A DNA stretch of 64,000 bases from Onishia niordana (lineage in GTDB: Bacteria > Pseudomonadota > Gammaproteobacteria > Pseudomonadales > Halomonadaceae): NCBI RefSeq assembly GCF_004798965.1, contig NZ_SDSD01000003.1:310001-374000 (forward strand). The letters are read 5' to 3'. A program made the position numbers and the translations under genes. Positions 7,520 through 17,936 of this stretch are shown here, piece by piece. Numbering within the stretch: the stretch's first letter is position 1; the number at the start of each line of letters is the position of its first letter. The notes beneath the pieces are model-generated. The model had not been told where the DNA came from, ran no database searches, and saw only the letters and a program-made list of their open reading frames with translations.

Positions 7520-9415
7520 ATGCCAATCGTTACCCTGCCTGACGGCAGTCAGAGAACCTTCGATGCGCCGCTTACGGTGATGCAGCTGGCCGAGTCTATC
7601 GGTGCTGGTCTGGCAAAGGCCTGTGTGGCCGGCAAGATCGACGATGTCTTGGTCGATGCCGCCGATATCATCGATCATGACGCCAAGGTCGCTATCCTGA
7701 CCGCCCGTGATGACGAAGGACTTGAGGTGATTCGTCACTCCTGTGCTCATCTGGTCGGCCATGCCGTCAAGCAGCTTTATCCCGAAGCCAAGATGGCGAT
7801 CGGCCCGGTGATCGATGACGGGTTCTACTACGACATCGATTTCGGCCGTTCTGCCACCCCAGAAGACCTCGAGGCTATCGAGGCACGCATGAAGTTGCTT
7901 ATCGACCAGGGCTACGATGTCGTTCGTGAGTATGTTGATCGCGATAAGGCGATGCTGACCTTCCTCCATCGTGAAGAGCCGTTCAAGCAAGAACTGGTGC
8001 GCGGGATTCCCGAGGGCGAGACCATTCGTCTTTATCACCACGAGGAATATGTCGACATGTGCCGCGGTCCGCATGTGCCGAATACCTCGCACCTCAAGGC
8101 ATTCAAGCTGACCAAACTCGCCGGCGCCTATTGGCGGGGCAGTGCCGAAAATCCGATGCTGACGCGCATCTACGGCACGGCCTGGTCTGACAAGAAGCAG
8201 CTCAAAGCCTATCTCAAGCGTCTCGAGGAAGCCGAGAAGCGCGATCATCGCAAGCTGGCGCGCAAGATGGACCTTTTCCATATTCAGGAAGAGGCGCCGG
8301 GCATGGTGTTCTGGCACCCCAATGGCTGGACGATTTATCAGGCGCTCGAGCAGTACATGCGCCGCGTGCAGATCGAGCACGGCTACCAGGAAATCAAGAC
8401 GCCCCAGGTGGTTGATTTGTCTCTCTGGAAGGCCTCCGGTCACTGGGGCCACTACTCCGATCTGATGTTCACGACGGAGTCGGAGAAACGTGAGTACGCG
8501 GTCAAGCCGATGAATTGCCCCTGCCACGTGCAGGTCTTCAACCAAGGGCTGAAGAGCTATCGGGATTTGCCGCTTCGCCTGGCTGAGTTCGGCAGCTGTC
8601 ACCGCAACGAGCCATCCGGTTCACTGCACGGTTTGATGCGCGTGCGCGGATTTACGCAAGACGATGCCCATATTTTCTGCACCGAGAAGCAGATTCAGTC
8701 CGAGGCAGAGGACTTTATCGCTCTGACCCTCAAGGTCTATAAGGAACTGGGGTTCGATGACGTAGAGCTCAAGCTCTCGACTCGCCCCGAAGGTTTCATG
8801 GGCGAGCCAGGACTCTGGGATCGTGCCGAAGCGGGCTTGGAGGCAGCGCTAAATGCCACAGGCCTCGACTGGGAGCTGCAGCCGGGCGAGGGCGCCTTCT
8901 ACGGCCCGAAGATCGAGTTTGCTCTACGCGATTGCTTGAATCGCGTATGGCAATGCGGCACTCTTCAGCTCGACTTCAACCTGCCGGGACGCCTCGGAGC
9001 CCAGTTCGTCGATGAAGATGGCGCACGCAAGACGCCTGTGATGCTACATCGCGCGATTCTCGGGTCTTTTGAGCGATTCCTTGGTATCCTCATTGAGCAC
9101 TACGCCGGAGCCATGCCGCTATGGCTAGCTCCCGAGCAGGCAGTAGTCATGACCATCACTGATTCGCAGCGTGATTTCGCCCAAGATGTGGTGAATCGCC
9201 TGCAGAAAGTCGGTCTTCGCGCCAAGGCAGACTTGAGGAACGAGAAGATCGGCTTTAAAATCCGTGAACATACGTTGCAGAAGGTACCTTATCTCCTCGT
9301 TGTGGGAGATAAGGAAGTCGAGGCAGGTGCTGTTGCAGTTCGGACTCGCACCGGTGAAGACCTCGGCTCATTGAAAATCGATGACCTGATCACCAAGCTT
9401 AACGACGAGCGGTGA
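7520..9415 (+). CDS. thrS: threonyl-tRNA synthetase
   Basis: 631 aa class II synthetase. Order: TGS domain (1-61), editing domain with the HSCAH motif (His73, His77) and the later CRGPH segment, catalytic core with MNCPCH (zinc Cys), motif 2 around [21 protein letters not shown] and motif 3 near [12 protein letters not shown], then an anticodon-binding domain. The start at 7520 is chosen from GAGGA seven nt upstream and the family N-terminus MPIVTLPDG. It begins the classic thrS-infC-rpmI-rplT-pheST-ihfA cluster. Confidence 0.97.
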   Translation: MPIVTLPDGSQRTFDAPLTVMQLAESIGAGLAKACVAGKIDDVLVDAADIIDHDAKVAILTARDDEGLEVIRHSCAHLVGHAVKQLYPEAKMAIGPVIDDGFYYDIDFGRSATPEDLEAIEARMKLLIDQGYDVVREYVDRDKAMLTFLHREEPFKQELVRGIPEGETIRLYHHEEYVDMCRGPHVPNTSHLKAFKLTKLAGAYWRGSAENPMLTRIYGTAWSDKKQLKAYLKRLEEAEKRDHRKLARKMDLFHIQEEAPGMVFWHPNGWTIYQALEQYMRRVQIEHGYQEIKTPQVVDLSLWKASGHWGHYSDLMFTTESEKREYAVKPMNCPCHVQVFNQGLKSYRDLPLRLAEFGSCHRNEPSGSLHGLMRVRGFTQDDAHIFCTEKQIQSEAEDFIALTLKVYKELGFDDVELKLSTRPEGFMGEPGLWDRAEAGLEAALNATGLDWELQPGEGAFYGPKIEFALRDCLNRVWQCGTLQLDFNLPGRLGAQFVDEDGARKTPVMLHRAILGSFERFLGILIEHYAGAMPLWLAPEQAVVMTITDSQRDFAQDVVNRLQKVGLRAKADLRNEKIGFKIREHTLQKVPYLLVVGDKEVEAGAVAVRTRTGEDLGSLKIDDLITKLNDER

Positions 9416-9449
9416 TTTAGACGACGTCAACCAATACGGAGATGTAACG

Positions 9450-9989
9450 ATCAAGAGAAATACACAGCGCGGCCGTCCTCAGGACAAGCGCCCTCCAATG
9501 AACGAGCGTATCAGCGAAGACCAAGTCCGCCTCATCGGAATGGAAGGTGAGCAGCTTGGGATTGTGTCCACCCGTGATGCCTTGGAACAGGCGGAAGCGG
9601 CTGGTATGGACCTCGTGCAGATCTCCAATGCCGATCCCATCGTTTGTAAGATCATGGATTACGGCAAATTCGTCTTCGAGCAGAAGAAGCAGAAAGCTGC
9701 TCAGAAGAAGAAGACCAAGCAGATCCAGGTGAAGGAAGTGAAATTCCGGCCTGGTACCGACGAGGGGGACTATCAGGTCAAGTTGAAAAACCTGATACGT
9801 TTCCTCGAAGCGGGCGACAAGGGCAAGGTCACGCTGCGTTTTCGCGGCCGTGAGATGGCCCACCAGGACATCGGCCGCAAGCTGATGGAACGGGTGGCCA
9901 GTGATCTGGAAGAGATCGCCAATGTGGAGTCCTTTCCGAAAATGGAAGGTCGCCAGATGATCATGATCCTTGCCCCCAAGAAGAAGTGA
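9450..9989 (+). CDS. infC: translation initiation factor IF-3 with predicted ATC start codon
   Basis: Starting at ATC 9450 the protein has 179 aa, nearly the 180 aa of E. coli IF-3; starting at the first ATG (9498) it would lack 16 N-terminal residues. GGAG at 9438-9441 lies 8 nt before the ATC. The residues after it ([15 protein letters not shown]) look like the basic N-terminus of Pseudomonas IF-3. The N domain covers EQVRLIG-like and GEQLGIVS segments and the C domain [14 protein letters not shown] and [13 protein letters not shown]-3 proofreads initiation codons, and a non-AUG start is the known basis of infC self-regulation in E. coli (AUU). Confidence 0.9.
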   Translation: MKRNTQRGRPQDKRPPMNERISEDQVRLIGMEGEQLGIVSTRDALEQAEAAGMDLVQISNADPIVCKIMDYGKFVFEQKKQKAAQKKKTKQIQVKEVKFRPGTDEGDYQVKLKNLIRFLEAGDKGKVTLRFRGREMAHQDIGRKLMERVASDLEEIANVESFPKMEGRQMIMILAPKKK

Positions 9990-10076
9990 TCCAAAGGCAG
10001 TTGAACGGGTGTCGGCCGTACAGCGGTCGGCATCGGCCTTGGGTTTTCTGAAGAACCTTGAGCGGAGTTTTACCTC

Positions 10077-10271
10077 ATGCCAAAAATCAAGAGCAACAGT
10101 GGCGCTGCGAAGCGCTTCAAGAAGACGGCCAACGGCTTTAAGCACAAGCAGTCGTTCCGTAGCCACATCCTGACCAAGAAGACCACCAAGCGTAAGCGTC
10201 AGCTGCGTGGGATGAAGCAGATCCACGCATCCGATGTGCCGCTGATTCAGCGCATGCTGCCGAATCTGTAA
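10077..10271 (+). CDS. rpmI: 50S ribosomal protein L35
   Basis: 64 aa, highly basic, beginning [20 protein letters not shown] as in all bacterial L35 proteins. It lies 87 bp after infC and 40 bp before rplT. In E. coli this pair is repressed by L20 binding the rpmI leader. The 87-bp gap here can form a small GGCCG/CGGTC hairpin, but no full pseudoknot was established by eye. Confidence 0.97.
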   Translation: MPKIKSNSGAAKRFKKTANGFKHKQSFRSHILTKKTTKRKRQLRGMKQIHASDVPLIQRMLPNL

Positions 10272-10311
10272 GCGACGCCGGTAGACCCTTTTTTAACGTC
10301 AGGAGAAAGCT

Positions 10312-10665
10312 ATGACACGTGTTAAGCGTGGCGTCGTTGCACGTCGCCGTCACAAGAAAATCATGAAGCAGGCCAAGGGTTACTACGGTGCGCGTTCGCG
10401 CGTCTTCCGCGTAGCCAAACAGGCCGTTATCAAAGCCGGTCAGTACGCGTATCGTGACCGTCGCGTCCGTAAGCGTCAGTTCCGTGCGCTGTGGATCACG
10501 CGTATCAACGCCGGTGCGCGCAACAACGGCATGTCCTACAGCCGCTTCATCGCTGGTCTCAAGCAGGCCGGTATCGAGATCGACCGCAAGGTACTTGCCG
10601 ATCTCGCCGTTCACGAAAAGGCCGCCTTTGCCGCTATCGTCGAGAAGGCCAAGGCTGCTCACTGA
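10312..10665 (+). CDS. rplT: 50S ribosomal protein L20
   Basis: 117 aa, the usual length. It has the basic N-terminus [21 protein letters not shown] and the globular part with [11 protein letters not shown] and [15 protein letters not shown]20 is an early 50S assembly protein binding 23S rRNA and usually represses its own operon. AGGAG lies 8 nt before the start. It is followed by a leader-like hairpin and a strong terminator before pheS. Confidence 0.97.
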   Translation: MTRVKRGVVARRRHKKIMKQAKGYYGARSRVFRVAKQAVIKAGQYAYRDRRVRKRQFRALWITRINAGARNNGMSYSRFIAGLKQAGIEIDRKVLADLAVHEKAAFAAIVEKAKAAH

Positions 10666-10684
10666 GTGAACTGATCGTTTCGAC

Positions 10685-10724
10685 GTGCGAGTGCATTAAC
10701 GACGCCATATCGTTTGCATCGCAC
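10685..10724 (+). other. hairpin in rplT-pheS intergenic RNA
   Basis: GTGCGA(G)TGCA at 10685-10695 pairs with TGCATCGCAC at 10715-10724, a 10-bp stem with one bulged G. It stands 12 bp before the terminator at 10737. It may be an mRNA 3'-end structure or part of a pheS leader. Confidence 0.45.
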
Positions 10725-10736
10725 CCGTGAAGGTCG

Positions 10737-10771
10737 CAGGGGAAGAGCAGACGCTCTTCCCCTGTTTTTTT
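10737..10771 (+). terminator. rho-independent terminator between rplT and pheS
   Basis: A 12-bp perfect stem (CAGGGGAAGAGC at 10737-10748, loop AGAC, complement at 10753-10764) followed by seven T residues. It ends the infC-rpmI-rplT transcript or acts as an attenuator before pheST. No Phe-rich leader peptide is visible, unlike E. coli pheM. Confidence 0.88.
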
Positions 10772-10777
10772 ATATGA

Positions 10778-11851
<1,074 letters not shown>

Positions 11852-11880
11852 ATCCCTGACTGCAGAACACAGGATATGTC

Positions 11881-14262
11881 ATGAAATTTTCAGAACAGTG
11901 GCTGCGTGAATGGGTGTCGCCGCAGCTGGCGACCCAGGCGTTGGCCGACCAGATCACTATGGCGGGCCTAGAAGTCGATGCCGTTGACCCCGTGGCGGCT
12001 GCCTTCCAGGGCGTCGTGATTGCTGAGGTTGTCGACAAGGCGCAACATCCCGATGCGAATAAGCTGAATGTCTGCCAGGTTATCGATGGAAGTGGTGAGT
12101 CGGTGCAGGTGGTATGCGGCGCTCCCAATGTCGATGTGGGTCAAAAGGTGGCCTTCGCTCAGGTGGGTGCTGTACTGCCCGGCGATTTCAAGATCAAGAA
12201 AGCCAAGCTGCGCGGTGTCGAATCCCGCGGCATGATCTGCTCAGCCTCCGAGCTGGGTCTCGAAGAAGAGACGTCGCCCGGTATCATGGAGCTTCCTCTT
12301 GATGCGCCGTCCGGTGAAGATTTTCGCGCCTGGATGGGGCTGGATGACAGCACCATCGAAGTTGATCTAACACCCAACCGTGGTGATTGCCTGAGCCTCA
12401 AGGGCATGGCGCGTGAGGTAGGCGTGCTTAACCGCTTGCCGGTCGAAGGCCCGGCAATGTCCCCGGTGACACCGACTCATGATGAGACGTTCCCGGTAGA
12501 GGTGCGCGACGGTGAGCGCTGCCCGCGTTACATCGGTCGGCTGATCAAGGGTGTCGATGTTACTGCTGACACGCCGTTGTGGATGGTCGAGCGTTTGCGC
12601 CGTAGTGGCGTGCGGTCTATCGATCCGATTGTCGATATCACCAATTATGTGATGCTCGAGCTCGGCCAGCCGATGCATGCGTTTGACCGGGCCAACCTCC
12701 ATGAGCGGGTCGAGGTGCGTCTGGCGCGTGCCGGTGAGCAGCTGACACTTCTCGACGGTCAGGAGATTGCCCTGCGCGACGATACACTGGTGATCGCCGA
12801 TGGCCGCGGTGCCCTGGCGATTGCCGGGGTGATGGGCGGAGAGCATTCTGGGGTGAATACCGAGACCAAGGATATCTTCCTCGAATCGGCTTTCTTTACT
12901 CAGCTCGCCGTGGCCGGTCAGGCGCGCAGCTATGGCCTGCACACCGATGCCTCACATCGTTTCGAACGTGGCGTTGATCCTGAGCTAACACGTGATGCCG
13001 TTGAGCGCGCTACCGCCTTGCTGCTCGAGATCACTGGCGGCGAACCCGGCCCGCTCATCGAGGCGGTGAGTCACGAGCAGCTTCCCGCGCCGCGCCAGAT
13101 TACCCTACGCCGCGAGCGTCTTGAGCAGGCATTGGGGCTATCTCTGCCAGGGGAGGACGTCTCCGAGATACTCGAACGTCTGGGTATGCCTGTCGAGGCT
13201 GATGAGGTCGCCTGGCGGGTGGCGGTTCCGAGCTGGCGGTTCGATGTCGCTATCGAGGAGGACTTGATCGAGGAGGTCGCGCGGATTCACGGTTATAACC
13301 GCTTGCCGGTCCGTCGTCCTCAGGCTCGTCTGGGGTTGCGTCCTGACGGCGAGATCTACCAGCCGCTGTCGCGTCTGCGGCGTCAGATGGTCGCCCGTGG
13401 TTATCAAGAGGCCATCAGCTATAGTTTCGTGGCACCTGAGCTCCAGAAAGCACTGATGCCTCAAGCGGTGTCGCCGACACTGGCCAACCCGATTTCGAGC
13501 GACATGTCGGTCATGCGGGCCAGCCTGTTCCCCGGACTGCTCAAGGCGCTTGAGCACAACCTTAACCGCCAGCAAAATCGGGTGCGTCTGTTTGAAACAG
13601 GTCTTGTGTTCCGGGGTGAGCTTGATGACTTGTCTCAGATACCGATGATGGGTGCCTTGGTTTGTGGCAACCGTGATCCGGAAGGTTGGGCGGCGCGCGA
13701 TGATAAGATCGATTTCTTTGATCTCAAGGGCGATCTGGAAAGTCTGTTGGCCATGGGCGGTGAGCCTGATGCCTGGCGCTTTGAGCCTGGTGAGCACTCG
13801 GCGCTTCATCCCGGTCAGACAGCCCGTGTCCTTTATCGGGGCGAGGAGGCCGGCTGGATTGGTACGCTGCATCCTGCGGTACGCGCCGAGCTGGGGCTCA
13901 AAGTCGAAGCCGTGCTGTTCGAGGTGCGTCTTGATGCGTTGAGCCAGGGTCAGCTGCCGGCCTTCACACCTCTATCGCGCTATCCAGAAGTTCGTCGCGA
14001 CCTTGCCATGCTGGTCGACGAGTCGTTGCCGGTACAGTCGCTGCTCGACTGTCTTCGTGAGCAGGCCGGTGAGTGGCTGACGGGCATCAATCTGTTTGAT
14101 GTCTATCAGGGCAAAGGGGTAGAGGATGGTCGCAAGAGTGTTGCTCTGGGCTTGACCTGGCAGCATCCATCGCGCACGCTGAATGACGAGGAAATCAATC
14201 AGTTAGTCGATGCAATCGTCACCGAATCCGGTCAGCGCTTCGGCGCGCAGCTGCGAAGCTGA
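11881..14262 (+). CDS. pheT: phenylalanyl-tRNA synthetase beta subunit
   Basis: 793 aa, close to E. coli PheT (795). Domains in order: tRNA-binding OB-fold near 40-150 (VCGAPNVDVGQKVAFAQVGA), the B3/4 editing domain around 200-380 with GVMGGEHSGV, B5, the catalytic-like core with GLHTDASHRFERG and SYSFV, and the C-terminal ferredoxin-fold anticodon-binding domain with PLSRYPEVRRDLAM. It directly follows pheS, and ihfA comes 66 bp later. No irregularity is seen. Confidence 0.97.
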   Translation: MKFSEQWLREWVSPQLATQALADQITMAGLEVDAVDPVAAAFQGVVIAEVVDKAQHPDANKLNVCQVIDGSGESVQVVCGAPNVDVGQKVAFAQVGAVLPGDFKIKKAKLRGVESRGMICSASELGLEEETSPGIMELPLDAPSGEDFRAWMGLDDSTIEVDLTPNRGDCLSLKGMAREVGVLNRLPVEGPAMSPVTPTHDETFPVEVRDGERCPRYIGRLIKGVDVTADTPLWMVERLRRSGVRSIDPIVDITNYVMLELGQPMHAFDRANLHERVEVRLARAGEQLTLLDGQEIALRDDTLVIADGRGALAIAGVMGGEHSGVNTETKDIFLESAFFTQLAVAGQARSYGLHTDASHRFERGVDPELTRDAVERATALLLEITGGEPGPLIEAVSHEQLPAPRQITLRRERLEQALGLSLPGEDVSEILERLGMPVEADEVAWRVAVPSWRFDVAIEEDLIEEVARIHGYNRLPVRRPQARLGLRPDGEIYQPLSRLRRQMVARGYQEAISYSFVAPELQKALMPQAVSPTLANPISSDMSVMRASLFPGLLKALEHNLNRQQNRVRLFETGLVFRGELDDLSQIPMMGALVCGNRDPEGWAARDDKIDFFDLKGDLESLLAMGGEPDAWRFEPGEHSALHPGQTARVLYRGEEAGWIGTLHPAVRAELGLKVEAVLFEVRLDALSQGQLPAFTPLSRYPEVRRDLAMLVDESLPVQSLLDCLREQAGEWLTGINLFDVYQGKGVEDGRKSVALGLTWQHPSRTLNDEEINQLVDAIVTESGQRFGAQLRS

Positions 14263-14328
14263 TCCAAAAGGCTACCAAGCCTTGACTCGGAAGAAGGCGG
14301 CGCTGCCATCCTGTACGAGGGAATGACC

Positions 14329-14634
14329 ATGGGTGCGTTGACCAAGGCAGAACTGGCCGAACACTTGCACACAGAACTTGGCTTGTCCAAGCGTGATGCA
14401 AAGTCGATGGTAGAGGCCTTCTTCGAAGAAATCCGCGGCTGTTTACGCGAAAACGAACAGGTCAAGTTGTCCGGTTTCGGTAATTTCGATCTGCGTGACA
14501 AGCGTGAACGGCCGGGACGGAACCCAAAGACGGGTGAGGAAATTCCGATTTCAGCCCGTCGTGTTGTGACCTTCCGGCCAGGGCAGAAACTAAAAGCCCA
14601 AGTCGAGGATTTTCAAGGTCCGTTAACGTATTAA
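14329..14634 (+). CDS. ihfA: integration host factor alpha subunit
   Basis: 101 aa DNA-bending protein of the HU/IHF family. It contains [25 protein letters not shown], where the RNP segment holds the proline that intercalates DNA, and the [21 protein letters not shown] tail. ATG 14323 and ATG 14329 are both in frame. GAGG ends at 14320, only 2 nt before 14323 but 8 nt before 14329, so 14329 is preferred. That also gives the usual MGALTKAEL start. A terminator follows directly. Confidence 0.96.
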   Translation: MGALTKAELAEHLHTELGLSKRDAKSMVEAFFEEIRGCLRENEQVKLSGFGNFDLRDKRERPGRNPKTGEEIPISARRVVTFRPGQKLKAQVEDFQGPLTY

Positions 14635-14657
14635 GCGCAGGGTAGCGATTGCGGTAT

Positions 14658-14692
14658 AAAAAGGCGTCACCTATCGGGTGACGCCTTTTTTT
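14658..14692. terminator. bidirectional terminator between ihfA and DUF2788 gene
   Basis: Five A residues, GGCGTCACC (14663-14671), a 5-nt loop, GGTGACGCC (14677-14685) and seven T residues. The A-run on one side and T-run on the other let it serve ihfA and the convergent minus-strand gene. Confidence 0.9.
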
Positions 14693-14769
14693 GCGTTTGG
14701 CGGCTGATGTGGGTAGTGACACGCTATGCGGCCTATCAACTCTCTCGTCTGGATTCCGCGCTGTCGTGT

Positions 14770-14976
14770 CTATACGCCGCCGCTTTCCATTACATAGGTG
14801 ATGATGACCTTGATGACATAGCCCAATATCCCCGCCCCGAGCACGATGAACAGCATGATGGTGCCAAATTTTCCGGCCTTTGACTTGCGGGCCAAGTCCC
14901 AGATGATGAAACACATGAAGAGGATAAGCCCGCCGATCATGATGGGGGTGATCCAAGCCTCGAAGGTCTGTTGCAT
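14770..14976 (-). CDS. DUF2788 small membrane protein
   Basis: 68 aa with two predicted helices joined by DLARKSKAGKFGT, the recognisable DUF2788 segment. It is a small inner-membrane protein of unknown function found in Pseudomonas, Halomonas and relatives. It converges on ihfA. The start at 14976 follows a GGGAGAC site on the minus strand. No further motif is seen. Confidence 0.78.
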   Translation of the reverse strand: MQQTFEAWITPIMIGGLILFMCFIIWDLARKSKAGKFGTIMLFIVLGAGILGYVIKVIITYVMESGGV

Positions 14977-15119
14977 CTTGTCTCCCGGTTGGGCAAAAGG
15001 GCGATTATAACCGCGCCGAACGGATGTCGATATTGTTCGCTGACTAATAGGTGGTAGGGATTCGGCTCTAGCAGCGACTATGGTAATATCCGAGTAAATT
15101 TCTCAAGCAAAGCAGATCC

Positions 15120-15587
15120 ATGTCCATGCTGAAGATTTTCGTTGGCACCATGTACGGCGGCGCCCTCGACGTCGCTGAGCAAGTTAAGCCGTTATTCGAG
15201 CAGGCCGGTTATGAGGTCGCGATCTATGACCAGCCGACCCTTGAGGATCTTACCGGGTCACCGACAGATTTAGCGCTGTTCTGTGTGTCGACCACGGGCT
15301 CCGGTGATTATCCGGGTAACTTCATGGCCTTTGCACGAGCACTGCAAGAGCAGGGTGCCGACCTGACCGCTTTGAAGTATGGCTTGGTGGCGTTAGGTGA
15401 TAGTTCCTATGTCGATAGCTTCTGTGGTGCGGGGCGGTCATTGGATGCGCTGCTGTCCGAATACGGTGCTCAGCGCCTGGGTGAGCGGCTTGAAGTCGAT
15501 GCCATGGAAACGTTCATGGCGGATGATGCTGCATTGCCTTGGGCTGAGGAGTGGATTGAATCGCAGCAGCTTGCGGTGTCTGAATGA
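15120..15587 (+). CDS. MioC-like flavodoxin
   Basis: 155 aa single flavodoxin domain. The FMN phosphate loop is GTMYGGALDVAE near the N-terminus, followed by STTGSGDYPGN and VALGDSSYVDSFCGAG, the MioC/flavodoxin binding loops. MioC-type proteins carry electrons in processes such as biotin synthase activation; the partner here is unknown. A second in-frame ATG at 15126 is possible. The stop overlaps the next gene by 4 nt. Confidence 0.85.
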   Translation: MSMLKIFVGTMYGGALDVAEQVKPLFEQAGYEVAIYDQPTLEDLTGSPTDLALFCVSTTGSGDYPGNFMAFARALQEQGADLTALKYGLVALGDSSYVDSFCGAGRSLDALLSEYGAQRLGERLEVDAMETFMADDAALPWAEEWIESQQLAVSE

Positions 15588-15958
15588 AGGTGTCTGCGAC
15601 CCCTGAGAGACTCAGTGTGTTGTCGGGGCTTTTGATTGTCATGCTCTCAAGCGTGCCGCGCTACCTTCTCGAAGGCCACGACACGCGTCTTACGCTTCTG
15701 ATGATGGCCGCTGCAGCGGTGGCTATTGTCGCCGCCCTTCATTGGCGGCTTCTCGAAGATGATGCACGCCGCCAGTTGCCAGGTCTGTTCAAACGGCTAG
15801 TAGCATGCATGCTGGGTGGGGGACTGCTGATGGCGATCTGGCAGGCGGTCAGTCTTGGGGGAATTGATGGTGTCCTGCTGCTTGCACATGCCACGGCCCT
15901 TGGATTGCTTATCCACGTGGTGGGCCTGCTTTGGCATCGTCCATCAGAGATCAAGTAA
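15584..15958 (+). CDS. small integral membrane protein, unknown
   Basis: 124 aa with about four hydrophobic helices (LLIVMLSSVP, LLMMAAAAVAIVAALHW, LVACMLGGGLLMAIWQ and ALGLLIHVVGLLW). I do not recognise the family. It overlaps the flavodoxin gene (TGAATG arrangement), so it is probably co-expressed with it. A strong terminator follows about 45 bp downstream. No conserved catalytic residues are seen. Confidence 0.65.
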   Translation: MKVSATPERLSVLSGLLIVMLSSVPRYLLEGHDTRLTLLMMAAAAVAIVAALHWRLLEDDARRQLPGLFKRLVACMLGGGLLMAIWQAVSLGGIDGVLLLAHATALGLLIHVVGLLWHRPSEIK

Positions 15959-16001
15959 TGGGCTGTCAGTAGAAGGACGACAGTTGGTTGATGCATCAAA
16001 C

Positions 16002-16033
16002 GAAAAGGGGCTCGCTAAGCGAGCCCCTTTTTT
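16002..16033. terminator. terminator after flavodoxin operon
   Basis: AAAA, GGGGCTCGC (16007-16015), loop TAA, GCGAGCCCC (16019-16027), then TTTTTT. Suitable for the plus-strand pair and possibly also for ppnN in the other direction. Confidence 0.88.
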
Positions 16034-16041
16034 GGTGCATG

Positions 16042-16101
16042 TCTCAGGTCAGTCTCTCAATTCCATCAATGGTGTCATGCTCGATATATCCTGACCTGAG
16101 A
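16042..16101. repeat. long-spaced inverted repeat downstream of ppnN
   Basis: TCTCAGGTCAG (16042-16052) and CTGACCTGAGA (16091-16101) form an 11-bp perfect inverted repeat with a 38-nt loop. It lies 24 bp after the ppnN stop codon on the minus strand and may stabilise or end that mRNA. Confidence 0.45.
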
Positions 16102-16125
16102 GCCTTCAGAGAGTCAGGTGCTCGT

Positions 16126-17490
16126 TCAGCCCAAGGTATAGCAAGGCTCGTAATGGCTGCCGGGTAGCTTCATGCGTCCCTGCTCGACGAATGAGGTCAG
16201 CAGCTCATCCAGTCGCGCCATCAGGTCGGGCTCGGCGTGCAGGCGGAAGGGGCCGTGGGCTTCGATGGCGCGAATGCCGGGCTCCTTGACGTTGCCAGCG
16301 ACGATACCCGAGAAAGCACGGCGTAGATTGGCGGCCAGTTCATGGGTCGGCTGATTGCGGTGCAGTGCAAGCCCGGCCATCCCCTCGTGATTCGGTTCGA
16401 AGGGTTCTTGGAAGTTGCGATCGATGTTCAGGCGCCAGTTGTAGTAGAAGGCATCCTGATGGGTCCGCCGGAATTCCGTGACCTCATCGATCCCCAGCCG
16501 CATGGCCTTGGCGACGCTAGTGGGATCATCGATGATGATGCGATAGCGTTCACGAGCCGATTCGCCAAGAGTGTAGGCCAAGAACTCATCGATGCGCTTG
16601 AAGTAGTCTGCGCTGCTGGCGGGGCCGGTAAAGATGACCGGGAAGGGGATATCCTTATTGGCAGGATGCAGCAGTATGCCCAGCAGGTAGAGGATCTCTT
16701 CGGCGGTGCCGACACCCCCTGGGAAAATCACGATGCCGTGACCGACACGCACGAAGGCCTCCAGGCGCTTCTCAATGTCCGGCATGATGACCAGTTCATT
16801 GACGATCGGATTCGGTGACTCTGCTGCAATGATGCCTGGCTCCGATATGCCCAGGTAGCGCCCATGTGACCGGCGTTGCTTGACGTGGGCCACATTGGCG
16901 CCCTTCATCGGTCCCTTCATGGCCCCAGGGCCGCATCCGGTGCAGATATCCAGTTCGCGCAGCCCCAGGTGGTAGCCGACCCCTTTGGTGTAGTCGTACT
17001 CCTCGCGGGAGATCGAATGACCTCCCCAGCACACGACCAGGCTAGGATCCAGCGAGGGCTTAAGAGCGCCGGCTTTGCGCAGGATATGGAACACAGCGTT
17101 GGTGGTCCCTTCACCCGAGCTCAGGTCGAAGCGAGGGTGTGTCTGGATCTCGTTATAGACGTAAACGACGTCGCGAACGACCGAAGACAACAGTTCGCGA
17201 ATACCACGGATCATCTTGCCATCAACAAAGGCCTCGATGGGGGCATTGCTGATCTTGAGGCGCAGGCCGCGATCCTCCTGCAGCACCTCGATATCGAAAT
17301 CACGATAGGCTTCCATGACGGCGAGTCCATCGTCGGTCATGCTATCGCTGTTGAGAACGGCCAAGGCACACCGGCGCAGTAGGTCGTGCAGGCCTGTTGT
17401 CGACGTATCGCGCAGACGATTGACTTCGTGTTGTGACAGGACCTCGAGGCTACCCTCGGGGGATAGTGTCGTGGAAATGGTCTGGGGCAT
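16126..17490 (-). CDS. ppnN: nucleotide 5'-monophosphate nucleosidase PpnN (YgdH, LOG family)
   Basis: 454 aa, the E. coli PpnN length. An N-terminal regulatory domain (about 1-145) precedes a Rossmann-like LOG domain with CWGGHSIS (155-161), GCGPGAMKGPMKGA (185-198) and the catalytic PGGVGTAEE (257-265), then a C-terminal domain. PpnN hydrolyses nucleoside monophosphates to base and ribose 5-phosphate and is controlled by (p)ppGpp in E. coli. The gene sits 15 bp before yfcL in reverse order (yfcL is upstream), so the two may form a small operon. Confidence 0.93.
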   Translation of the reverse strand: MPQTISTTLSPEGSLEVLSQHEVNRLRDTSTTGLHDLLRRCALAVLNSDSMTDDGLAVMEAYRDFDIEVLQEDRGLRLKISNAPIEAFVDGKMIRGIRELLSSVVRDVVYVYNEIQTHPRFDLSSGEGTTNAVFHILRKAGALKPSLDPSLVVCWGGHSISREEYDYTKGVGYHLGLRELDICTGCGPGAMKGPMKGANVAHVKQRRSHGRYLGISEPGIIAAESPNPIVNELVIMPDIEKRLEAFVRVGHGIVIFPGGVGTAEEILYLLGILLHPANKDIPFPVIFTGPASSADYFKRIDEFLAYTLGESARERYRIIIDDPTSVAKAMRLGIDEVTEFRRTHQDAFYYNWRLNIDRNFQEPFEPNHEGMAGLALHRNQPTHELAANLRRAFSGIVAGNVKEPGIRAIEAHGPFRLHAEPDLMARLDELLTSFVEQGRMKLPGSHYEPCYTLG

Positions 17491-17504
17491 GGGCGGTTTC
17501 CTTA

Positions 17505-17795
17505 TTATGCCGCGTCGGCCTGGGCACAGGCGTGTGCCAGCAGACGACGAATCTCGTCCTGATCGTTGGCGCTCATGGCATCCTGGCCAAAGGTACTTTC
17601 AAGCCACTCATGGAAAATGGCGTCGAAGTCCTCGGCCAGCACCTCCTCCGGGTCATATTCCACCATTTCCATGACCAGGGGAATCTGTGGAATCAGGTAG
17701 CCCAGCGGAAAGAGCTGTTCGTCGCTGGCCTGGCGTTCCATGGCCAGCAAGGCGTGATGAATGGCGTCGGCACGCCGGGCGAGAGGGTCGGACAT
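17505..17795 (-). CDS. yfcL: YfcL family protein
   Basis: 96 aa from the ATG at 17795, with GGAG on the minus strand upstream. The sequence MERQASDEQLFPLGYLIPQ closely follows the E. coli YfcL segment VDHASDDELFASGYLRGH. It is a small acidic, helical protein of unknown role. A longer open frame upstream runs into the LysR region and is not supported. It stands 15 bp before ppnN. Confidence 0.75.
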   Translation of the reverse strand: MSDPLARRADAIHHALLAMERQASDEQLFPLGYLIPQIPLVMEMVEYDPEEVLAEDFDAIFHEWLESTFGQDAMSANDQDEIRRLLAHACAQADAA

Positions 17796-17936
17796 GAGGC
17801 TAAATTCTCCGTTGGCTTTGCCTTGCGATGCTAACACGTCACCAAGCCCCCCGCAGCGCTGCGGGATGGATGCAGATCTGGTAAAATCAGTATCCATAAT
17901 CTCTTCCTGATCCGTAATAGAGTGCGTCGCTGCAAC

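Noticed and set aside
7364-8602. 412-codon minus-strand open frame over thrS
   Set aside because: It is the reverse frame of a highly biased coding gene; no ribosome site or known domain, and thrS is certain.
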